Shown one piece after another: positions 30,103-39,100 of a stretch of 64,000 nt of DNA. Below the pieces are notes generated by a model. It was not told the origin of the DNA and ran no database searches. It saw nothing but the letters and a program-made list of their open reading frames with translations. The stretch is from Lodderomyces elongisporus (lineage: Eukaryota; Ascomycota; Pichiomycetes; Serinales; Debaryomycetaceae): assembly GCF_030384665.1 (NCBI RefSeq), contig NC_083673.1, forward strand, positions 1,559,501 to 1,623,500, in the 5' to 3' direction. Position 1 is the stretch's first letter; each line of letters opens with the position of its first letter. Position numbers and translations under genes: made by a program.

Positions 30103-31857
30103 TCACGTTACCAACTCGTCAATTCTCATTCTCTTTGTAGCTGAAGTCAATCCATCCGGCTCTTCGCTCGAGCAGCGTGTGCTTGTTTCCTCGCCGTCTT
30201 TCATCTCTGCGTCTTGTTTATACTCCTCGACATTATGGACTTGTAAATGTTTGCTTTGCTGTTGCTGTTGTTGCTGTTGTTCTTGCTCTTCTTCGCCAGT
30301 CACCCACGATTCAACTTTTACAAGTTGCTCACTAAAAACATTCGTCAATTTAGTAATCATATCCAAGCTCTCCTTGGCAAATACAAATACTCTATCGTGG
30401 CCGTCGCCCATCTCATTAGATCTTTGTAAGGAAGCAGGCAAGTGTAAAATAATGTCACGGATAGTGTTTTTCAATTCATATTCTTGAATTACAGACGAGT
30501 GATGGGATGAAGTGGGTGTCAATGAATTGTTATTTCCATCTGTGTGGGTGTTGGTGTTGGTGCTGGTGCTGGTGCTAGTGTTGGTGTTGGTGCTGGTATT
30601 TGTACTGGTACTACTGTTGCTGTTAAAAGTAACGTTTCCGTTAATATCTGCTTGTTGGGCTATGGTGGGCGGTATTGCTTGATTTAGCGTGCTCGGACGG
30701 AAGTTTGAAATCAAGTGAATGATTTTCTTTACCGTGGTAACTATTTCAGATTTGGTCTTTTGTGCAGCTTCGTCGGTCGAGTATGGCACTTGCTGGCTTT
30801 CGTGTGATTGCTGAATTTGCAACTTAACTCGTTCTTCTCTTACAGCTTCTTCTGTCTCGTTAATCTTTGTTTGTAGGAAATTGAGTTTAGAATTAATATT
30901 GGCGTTTGCAGCTCGTAAAATATGGATACAAAATTGGAGTCTCTTTTTAACATCAATCGATGTTATTGATGTGTTTGAGGAGTTGCTTGCAGTGGAAAAC
31001 CTTCGTTTTTTTGGCTTATGATCGTTTGAAACCACTGGTGTAAGGTTGATTGAAGTTGCTGCTGAAGAGATCGAAGATGACTGTTTCCTTGACGAATTGA
31101 TTTGCTGAAACTGGTGTCTTGTGTTTAGATTATCCTCAATTTTTGTCACCACGGGTATTGCTGCAGCCTCGACAATTCCAGCAGCATAGTTGAAAGATGG
31201 ATAGTTCCTTTTTGAGTTTTCATAATACTTGACTGCATTCATAACAATTGGATGTTTGGCTACCATTGATACTGTAGATACCAAGGGGTGTCTACGTGGT
31301 AGACTTGTGCCATTGCCATCCGTATCGTCATTTGCATCTTCAGTCGACATAAGCGAGGCTGCGTCGCCTTCTGTTGTCGCAATTGTTTCAATATCCAGTG
31401 GTGGAGTGTTGCTCCTTGTCAATTGAGTCAATGCTTGAGCTGCTGAGTAGTCTTGCTGGTTGTGTTGATTATGCGGTCCTTTTTCAAGCTCTTTATGTTG
31501 TTGTTGTTGTTGAAATTGTTGTAGTTGTTGCTGATACTGGGCCAATTGCTGGTAAGAACGTTGCTGATTTAATGGTATTGATGGTAGTTGAGGCACATCT
31601 GGAGATGTATGGTGGAAGTTATAATCGCGGTGAACGTTTTCGTTTTCGTTGTTGCTGTTATTGTTGTTATTGCTGGTGATATTTCCTGAAATGGCTGGTA
31701 ACGCTTTGATATCCAGTAAACTTGTGGATGTAGTTGGTGGTGCTTTTGAGTAAGGTGGTGGCGGTGGTGGTGGCAATATCTGTTGCTGTTGTTGTTGTTG
31801 TTGTTGCTGCTGATGTACTGAGGACATCAATGGAATGGGAGATGATCTATCTGACAT
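30103..31857 (-). CDS. OPI1: Opi1-like transcriptional repressor of phospholipid synthesis
   Basis: A 584-residue regulator. The diagnostic Opi1 block is at about 190-245, with STVSMVAKHPIVMNAVKYYE and then NYAAGIVEAAAIPVVTKIED. It is followed by a basic patch KPKKRRF near 281 and a leucine-zipper-like segment RLQFCIHILRAANANINSKL. In S. cerevisiae Opi1 is held at the ER by phosphatidic acid and Scs2 and enters the nucleus to repress INO1 and other Ino2/Ino4 targets when inositol is plentiful. In some Candida relatives the target genes differ, so the target set is open. I do not see a clear FFAT motif. Poly-Q runs (15-26, 107-120, near 540), a proline run (29-35) and a Ser/Thr/Asn repeat (about 418-440) make it longer than S. 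cerevisiae Opi1 (404). The C-terminal activator-interaction region is present by position. Confidence 0.85.
   Translation of the reverse strand: MSDRSSPIPLMSSVHQQQQQQQQQQQILPPPPPPPYSKAPPTTSTSLLDIKALPAISGNITSNNNNNSNNENENVHRDYNFHHTSPDVPQLPSIPLNQQRSYQQLAQYQQQLQQFQQQQQHKELEKGPHNQHNQQDYSAAQALTQLTRSNTPPLDIETIATTEGDAASLMSTEDANDDTDGNGTSLPRRHPLVSTVSMVAKHPIVMNAVKYYENSKRNYPSFNYAAGIVEAAAIPVVTKIEDNLNTRHQFQQINSSRKQSSSISSAATSINLTPVVSNDHKPKKRRFSTASNSSNTSITSIDVKKRLQFCIHILRAANANINSKLNFLQTKINETEEAVREERVKLQIQQSHESQQVPYSTDEAAQKTKSEIVTTVKKIIHLISNFRPSTLNQAIPPTIAQQADINGNVTFNSNSSTSTNTSTNTNTSTSTSTNTNTHTDGNNNSLTPTSSHHSSVIQEYELKNTIRDIILHLPASLQRSNEMGDGHDRVFVFAKESLDMITKLTNVFSEQLVKVESWVTGEEEQEQQQQQQQQSKHLQVHNVEEYKQDAEMKDGEETSTRCSSEEPDGLTSATKRMRIDELVT
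30541..30606. repeat. GGTGTT/GGTGCT hexamer repeat inside OPI1
   Basis: About ten hexamers on the plus strand encode alternating Ser/Thr-Asn/Thr residues on the minus strand. A similar hexamer family occurs at 31861-31904 directly upstream of the same gene. Confidence 0.85.
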
Positions 31858-31860
31858 CGT

Positions 31861-31904
31861 AGTAGTGTTAGTGTTAGTGTTGGTGTTGGTGTTGGTGTTG
31901 GTGA
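31861..31904. repeat. GTGTTA/GTGTTG hexamer repeat in the OPI1 leader
   Basis: About seven hexamers end immediately before the OPI1 start codon. On the coding strand this reads as repeated CACCAA/CACTAA, making the leader almost free of G. That is a typical unstructured yeast 5' leader but unusually periodic. Confidence 0.85.
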
Positions 31905-32129
31905 TAGCCCTGGTGCTGTGAAGTAGTGGTTATACTATGGTTATACTGTAATTATATTATTTCCAGGTTGTGATCGTTGTTGTTCTTGTGTGTTTTTGTT
32001 TTTGTTTTTTTTTTCTCCACGGGGGATGATTGATTAATCACTGCGACTAATTTCGTTTTCCGTGTGGCTGCTCACTAGATAATGTGTATATATGTGAGGT
32101 GATTTGCGGATCTTGTGTTGATGTAGCCA

Positions 32130-32165
32130 AATATATATATATGTATATATGTATATATGTATATT
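32130..32165. repeat. TA/TATG microsatellite
   Basis: TA units followed by repeats of GTATATAT, about 280 bp upstream of OPI1. Confidence 0.9.
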
Positions 32166-32590
32166 CACCACTGTATAGTCTTGTTGTTGAAGTTATCCAA
32201 AACGAAAATCAGAAGCTGGAAAAAGAAAAAAGAATTTGGTAGTGATGGTTTCAAAAGTGCTGCTAAATATTCGTAGTTATCAACAAGGAGTGTATTTAGA
32301 GCAGGGTGGTCGCGTGGTTAAGTTGGTAGATGCGGTAGTTGCAGTGTGTGTGGTGGGACTATACTGTATTATTCTTTGCTATCAGTATAGTATGAAACAA
32401 TAAATGGGGGAAGGAGGAGGAGAAGGAGGAGGAGTTTAATCGTTATTGTTGTAAAAAAGTATCTCAAACGATTTCAAGAGGATACTCTACAATGGTTGGT
32501 ACAGGTCAGTTATGGGGATTGAATATGCTACTTATATTTATATATCCTTTATAGTGCTGTGTATTTTATTTTATCACAGTCTCACTTGTA

Positions 32591-32636
32591 CACTACACTA
32601 CACTACACTACACTACACTACACACACACACACACA
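32591..32636. repeat. CACTA pentamer repeat followed by (CA)n
   Basis: Six perfect CACTA units (32591-32620) run into about eight CA units. Confidence 0.95.
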
Positions 32637-33172
32637 TATGTACACAAAAAAAAACGTATCCTTACACACAGAGACAGATTCTTTTTTTTTTATTTTTTTT
32701 TATTTATTTTTTCCGGTGTTTATAAATTTCTGCTTCGACTGTCCTGTGAATTTTTTCTTTTTTTTGTTTTTTTTTTGGTTCTTCACATGTGACCATACAC
32801 CATATAACCTTCATAAAAGGATTACAAGTACTGTTGTTAATACCACAGTGTGCAGAGACTTTTATTTCTCTCTTTTTTTTTTTTCTTTTTTTTTTGGTTT
32901 TCTTTTCTTTTCTTTTGATTAGATTGTGTTTCTACGTAACCAAGTCATATAGCACTTCTTCTCTGTCTATCTACCTATCTATAGATTTGCCTATTTTGTT
33001 TGTAAGAATATAGCCCTTTTGGGTGTCTTGCTCTATTTTTACCATAGACTATATATATATATATTTCCAGAACTTATCATATTCAAGAATGGAAAAAACA
33101 GAGGGGAAAAAAAAAAAAGAAAGATCAAGTACAAAAATATACAACCAAAGTGTCAGGTGAGGTAGTGTCTGT

Positions 33173-33189
33173 CCCCCCCCCCCCCCCCC
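33173..33189. repeat. Run of 17 C
   Basis: A homopolymeric C tract in otherwise AT-rich DNA. The window has comparable but shorter G runs at 17865-17876 and around 59330-59340. Its exact length is prone to sequencing error. Confidence 0.9.
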
Positions 33190-33783
33190 GCGCCTTCCTT
33201 CTTTCTCGCTCTTCTCGCTCCTCTGCTCCTCTGCTCCTCTGCTCTTCCGCAGTGTTGATGTTTTGCACAACATCAATTTTTTGTCTGTCTGTCTGTAATA
33301 ATTTCTACAACCAAACGTTTACCTTATAAGCCACCCCTTTACATACCAACGCACACCGACACTCGAAACCTGTTTCTTTTTTTCTCTTTCTCTCTCTCTC
33401 ACACACACACACACTCTCTCTCTCTCTTACTCTTTGGTTTCACTTTGTTTTTGGCAATTTTTCTCTTTATTTTTTTTTTTAATTTGTTGTTATATTTTGT
33501 TATACTTTACACGACCTTGTGATTTACATATACAGTTTCAAATTTACTTTTTTTTTTCTTTTTTTTTTTTGATTCTTTTGTCACAAACTTTTATTTAGCA
33601 TCCATAATAAAATGAGTGTAGCACAAAATATAGACAAAAAGGTGCTATTGAATGCCTTTCCAACCCCCCTCCTTTTTCTCTCTTTCTCTCCACTTAAGTT
33701 CGACACACGCATATTAATTCTCAAATGCTATTGGGTAGAGAAAGGTATTCATGAGGGAGAAGTAGAAATTATGTTAAGATCAA

Positions 33784-33823
<40 letters not shown>
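33784..33823. repeat. (GAT)n microsatellite, 13 units
   Basis: Thirteen uninterrupted GAT units. On the minus strand they would encode a His run inside a short frame with no other protein character, so I read it as noncoding. Confidence 0.95.
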
Positions 33824-33825
<2 letters not shown>

Positions 33826-33905
33826 AAGTTGAACTTTTCCGATTTTGTCCTTTTCTTCTCCTTTTCACATTACTGCTGAAGTATATGAAGTATATGAAGT
33901 AGAAA

Positions 33906-33973
33906 AAGAAGAAGAAGAAGAAGAGAGACACAAGATTAAGGTTTCTTCTTCTTCTTCTTCTTCTTCTTCTTCT
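33906..33973. repeat. (GAA)n / (TTC)n inverted repeat
   Basis: A GAA-type polypurine arm (33906-33923) is followed after about 21 nt by a longer TTC arm (33945-33973). At least 18 bp can pair, giving a possible hairpin, and each arm alone is a triplex-prone mirror tract. Confidence 0.85.
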
Positions 33974-34720
33974 ATTTCAGAGGCAATACGACTTATCTTG
34001 AGACTATAGATTATATTATTGATGCTCTCTTTTCATTCTCTGCATTCATCTTATTGTTGACTATATTGATCAACACACACATGATTAAATTTTCACATTC
34101 AAACTCTTGGTTTTGTTCCCAATTTTTCTTTACTATTCATCCCATTCATTTTATCGATTAATTTGCGGGGGGGAGGGGCAGGGGGAGGAAACCCACTATC
34201 TTAATCACAACTACTTCATTGGTTTAACCAAAATTATATTACAGATTGAATCAAAGGTTGTTTATTGTTGTTGTTTTTTTTTTGCGCAAAACATCTCGGA
34301 TGCAAAATTATTTGAACATTATAAAATAAGAAAAGTACATTGCGAATTTTCAAGAGGGATCTAGATATTGGTTTACATGGCAGTAATGTACCTGTGATTA
34401 ACTAAATGGTTCCATATAAACATTTAGCTGTGTATATAATACTAACCTCTTGCTTGCCACCTTCCCATTCTTGGATCTATAGCATGTGACATTTTAATTG
34501 TAATCTTACTCTATTTTTTTTTCTTTTCTTTTAAACGTTTGATAAAACTCAACAAATTCATTTTTACAATATTGCCAAAGACTGCTCCTTGAAGCTGATA
34601 GAATAAACCCTTTAACCAAAGTACCTAGCTTTAATCTTTTTTTCCTTTTTTTTTTTTTAATCTGTTCTGCTCTATACCTATCAGCTATACAAAATTCATC
34701 AATTCTTCTTATTTCGCCAC

Positions 34721-34750
34721 CCCACTTTGCCCCACTTTGCCCCACTTTGC
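34721..34750. repeat. Three perfect 10-bp repeats CCCACTTTGC
   Basis: Three head-to-tail copies with no mismatch; flanking bases partly continue the pattern. Confidence 0.95.
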
Positions 34751-35476
34751 CTCGCTTCTTTTCCATTTTTACCCCTTATTGTAATTGACTGTAGATTATT
34801 TTAATTACATCTTCTACTCAACAGCAGACCAAAACGTTTCATTAAGTCTGTGGATATGATGAACAAGACAAGTGGAAGGAGGGAAGGGGGAAGGGAGGGA
34901 ATTAAGACTTTAAACAGTGACCCTTTTTGACACCTATTGACATTTATCTCTCTTGTTGCAAGAAAGCGCAAATTGCACAGTTGGTAGCAAGCTAACGCAA
35001 TTATAATGATAAATCCGAACAAATAAATAACTACTTTGTTTTTAGCCAAATAGAAACAAACATAAAACAGTAATAATAGTAATAATAATAATAATTGGAG
35101 GTATACACAATCACTATGGCTGAAGTAACAATGGAAGCAATAACCCAAGCAAAAGAAGAAGGAAAAAAAAATAAGTAAATTACGATTCCAAATTTTCAAA
35201 AAAATTGTTTCCAGTACAACCCTTTTTTTATTTCTCTTTCTCAATTTTGCCCCTCTTGTTTTAATCTTGAACAACTGGATTTTGTTGTCGATTGAAACAC
35301 AACTACTTGAAGATCAAATACTAAATATTTTACAAGTATAATTGTACGCTGCATCAGCCAGCAGAATAAGTTGAGAAAAGACGAGATCTCAGCACGCAAG
35401 TTGAAACATAAAAATAGGAAAAAAATATTAATTAAAATAAAATAAAATAAAACATAATACAAAAATAAGTTAAAAG

Positions 35477-35536
35477 AAGTTGCTGAAAGTTGCTGAAAGT
35501 TGCTGTAAATTGCTGCAAATTGCTGCAAATTGCAGA
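35477..35536. repeat. Six 10-bp repeats of AA(G/A)TTGCTGN
   Basis: Units in order: AAGTTGCTGA twice, AAGTTGCTGT, AAATTGCTGC twice, AAATTGCAGA. The period of 10 bp is about one helical turn and the core TTGCTG is kept in five of six units. Confidence 0.9.
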
Positions 35537-36085
35537 GTTCATTCAAAAACAAAACAATTATACGTATATATATATACATCGAGAGTCTTCAAAAGTTAGT
35601 GTCAAGTGCTGCGGAGAAAGTGTGTTTGCGCGAGATGGGAGTTTCGCAAAGGAACATCACTTTGCATTCTATGCAATAATGCTGGTTTTGGGTAACACAA
35701 GTAGAAAGTGGAGATCAATTACGACGCCAAAGAGAATTACATCTCATCTTTCGTAGAGACAATATGCACTAGCAAAGACATCAGTAATTATACCTATAGC
35801 TCTTACTTATATATACTTACTCCAGCATACGCAAATACCCGGTGTCCCCCCCTCATTTGCTTCCTGCTTCTTTCTTCATACCGCCCCGCACTACCACTTC
35901 GCTCATCTCCTCCTTCTGCCTTCTCGTTGCCTTTCTTTACTTCTCTACCGATACTTTACAATCTAAATCTAAAGTAACAAAACCACAATCTTCCATCTCT
36001 CCACTCTTTTCCTAGTTATCCCTTTTTTTTTCTGTGTCTCTGTTTTTAAAACATATTAAGAAAAATTAATCTAGATGTCTTTATA

Positions 36086-36116
<31 letters not shown>

Positions 36117-36184
36117 TAATCAAACACATGTTTATATCCATATGCATATGTGTCTTTCGCTAAACAAAAAATGTAGCTTCACCA

Positions 36185-39100
36185 TTAAGCTTCTTGACTT
36201 TGAACATACTCGATTGCCTTAGCTTTAACCTTTGCAACCATCTTCTCGTCACCTAATCCTTCTTCAAATTTCAACCATTTATTGAAAAAGAATTTGGCTT
36301 GTTTTCTCGAAATTTTCTTGTTTTCAATCACTCTTTCAAACAAATCTCTTATGTTCAGTACATTATCTTCACCCTCATCCTTATCATGAAGTTTAATCTC
36401 TTGGTCAATGTAAACGTTCCACAAATCAATCCTCTTTGGCGCATCGGCAATCAACCCTTCAAACAATGATCTAGCTTGCTCGGCGTCACCTTTGGCAAAC
36501 TCCAATTGTGCAAATTTTCGCACAACCTCAATGTGGTCTCTCTTGGGTAACGCTTGCAATGCTCTGGACAAAAGCTCATGAACCTTTGTCAGTTGCTCTT
36601 CCTGATCCAAAAGGAATGACGCATACAAGACCCATGTAGAAACGTGTTCTTTTCCAAACTTCTTGACCATAACCTTGAACAAGTCTTGAGCAGCATCAAA
36701 TTTCTCACTCATTATATATATATTGACAAGTTTCTGATGCATAACAAACGAGTCCATATATTGGCATGATCTCTTAAACACCTTCTCAAGAGATTCCTCA
36801 GAACCAAATGTGTTTTCCAAGTTCAACATAGCAATCCAAATGTTCAACTTCTCCTGCTCTTCACGATAGTTGATCGTCTCCAAAGCCCGTTCACCAATTT
36901 CACGAGCCTTGTCAACTTCGCTAAGTTGTAAATTAAATGACATATAGTTCATCCACAAGATGGAACTATTGGGGTTACCAATCAAGAGCCTTTCAAAATC
37001 AGCAGTGGATTGTGGTGCACGAGTGTTGAGATCAATAGTTTTATCCACAACATGTTTTGATGCCTTGTTCTTGTTTCTCTTGGACCTCTTTTTGGCACCA
37101 GAGATATCACCACTGGTATTTTCATTATCATTTTCATTGTCATCATCATCATCGTCATCATCGTCTGATGAATCATCAACATCTTTATTCTGATCCAATA
37201 TAGACGCAGTCCAGTCAAACCCGTTGGTGGATAAACCAGTACCGAGAGAAGACACTGCTTCTGTTTCTTCATCTCCTGACTCAACGTCTGAATCTGAATC
37301 CGAGTCTACATCCATAGTCTCTGCATCAATAACCTCCTCCTCATCATCATCATCTTCTTCTTCGTCGTCGTCGTCTTGTTCTTCTTCTTCCGCTTCGCTT
37401 TGCTCGTCTTCAAATGCTTCACTCATATCAACATCTTCGTCGTCATCTTCTTCTTTTTGCTCTGCTTCATCAGCAAAATAGGATGCCTTCATACCCAAAG
37501 ATAATTGCTTTTTGCCCAAATCAACCTTGAGAATCTTTACTTTAACTCTATCACCTTCACCAAACAAACTTGCAATATTTGAAACATCATTCTCGGAAAT
37601 TTCGGAATGGTGGCACAACCCGCTAATGTTGATAGTACCATCTAATTTAACAAACACACCGAAATCAGTCACTTTGGTAACAGTACCTTCGAAAACTTCA
37701 CCAACAACCAAGTCATCGTAGTTTTTCAAAATCTTCAAATCTCCATTAACTTCACTTTCTTTCAAAGTCATCAACACTTTGCCCTGCTCTTTACAGTTGA
37801 TAATTTTACCAATAACAGATTGTGCTGGTTTAAAGAATTTCTTCCAATCTTTCAAGTAAGAATCACTCAAGTCAGAAACTCTCACTAAGGCGTGCACGCA
37901 TCTTCCAAGAGACACATAAACACCATTGCTTGCAATATTCTTAACGAACCCTTTAACAACTTGACCACGCGACAAGTCATCAACTGAATTGATTGTCTTA
38001 TCACTGGCAGCAGCGGAAGACTCCTCGTTTCTCAACATCACTGCAATCTTATTGTTCTCGACATCAATGTCCAATACTTTTGCGGCAACATATTCATTGA
38101 GATGAAAAACATGTGCCAACTTATCGGAGTAATCATTCAATGCATCGGTAATAAATGAAGATGCAATCACCTTATCGCCAAGATCAACCAAGACATACGA
38201 GTCCTTAACCTTAACGATCCTAGCAGGATATGTTTGACCAATTTGAACATCCTCAACTTTTGAAACGTGATTGTCCCTTGAAATCAAAGACAAAGATTTG
38301 TGCTCCTGATCAATATTCTTAACCTTAGCTTGGATTGCAGTACCTATAGGGTACTTGTTTTCAAAACCTTGGAAAACCGATCCATCGTTGGTTAAATCCA
38401 TAAAGGATATTCTTCCCCTAACAGAAGGTGAAATTGAAACCCAGACAAATCCACGATCAATATTATTAACAAAACACAACAATTCTTGTTCCAAAGTGAT
38501 ATCATCGAGCTTCAAGGAACTCAAGTTTTTGCCGTTAAGTTCCCTGTCAACAATAGAAAGTTCCAATATGGTTTGCTTTCCTGCCTTGCGGTTTGTGATG
38601 GGTAAAAAAGTGTGGTTACGAGCATCGTGTACCCCAATGACTTTAACATCCACAACGTCACCTTTGCTAAACCCGGATAATGGTTGGCGAACATTCTTTA
38701 TATCGTTGATGGACTTGAAACATTGTGTAATATCAACACGGCCCTGTAAATTATCTGCCAATTGAACATTCAATTGAGTCCCCTTGATCGATTTAACAAC
38801 CGCTTTAGTATGAACACCTGGTGAATAATCCGCCACAACGCTCTTTTTAGTATCAACTGGATTTACCACTTTGTCATCCTCGTCACCCGAATCGTTTGTA
38901 GAGTTCAGCAATGCTAATAAAAACCTCTTGTTTTCGGTATCAACGCTCAATACACGACATGTAAGTGATTGATATTTGTGGAATTTCTTGGACAAGTCTT
39001 CGTTAGCATTAGCAGTAGCATATTTTGCCAAAACTAAACCAGTTAATCTACCTGTAAACGAAACAAACAAACCAAGATTAGTCACCGACTTTACATAACC

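Larger units (their letters stand above)
31858..36184. other. 4.3-kb intergenic region between OPI1 (5' side) and RRP5 (3' side)
   Basis: This is the longest gap in the window. Both flanking genes are on the minus strand, so most of it is upstream of OPI1. I see no conserved protein, tRNA or recognisable structured RNA. It is packed with simple and short-period repeats: TATG units (32130-32165), CACTA x6 (32591-32620), a 17-C run (33173-33189), GAT x13 (33784-33823), GAA/TTC arms (33906-33973), three 10-mers (34721-34750) and six 10-mers (35477-35536). Long upstream regions in Candida are common for regulators, so an extended OPI1 promoter is the simplest reading; an unannotated noncoding RNA is possible. 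Confidence 0.55.

Noticed and set aside
32303..32345. Sequence resembling a tRNA D-arm (GGTCGCGTGGTTAAGTTGG)
   Set aside because: It looks like an A box, but there is no B box (GTTCGAATC-type) or acceptor-stem partner downstream.
32512..32922. 136-residue Phe-rich frame in the OPI1 upstream gap
   Set aside because: It is produced by CACTA and poly-T repeats and has no domain or start context.
34801..35274. 157-residue minus-strand frame with hydrophobic segments
   Set aside because: Leu/Phe content comes from A/T-rich triplet runs; no conserved block is visible. Weak candidate only.
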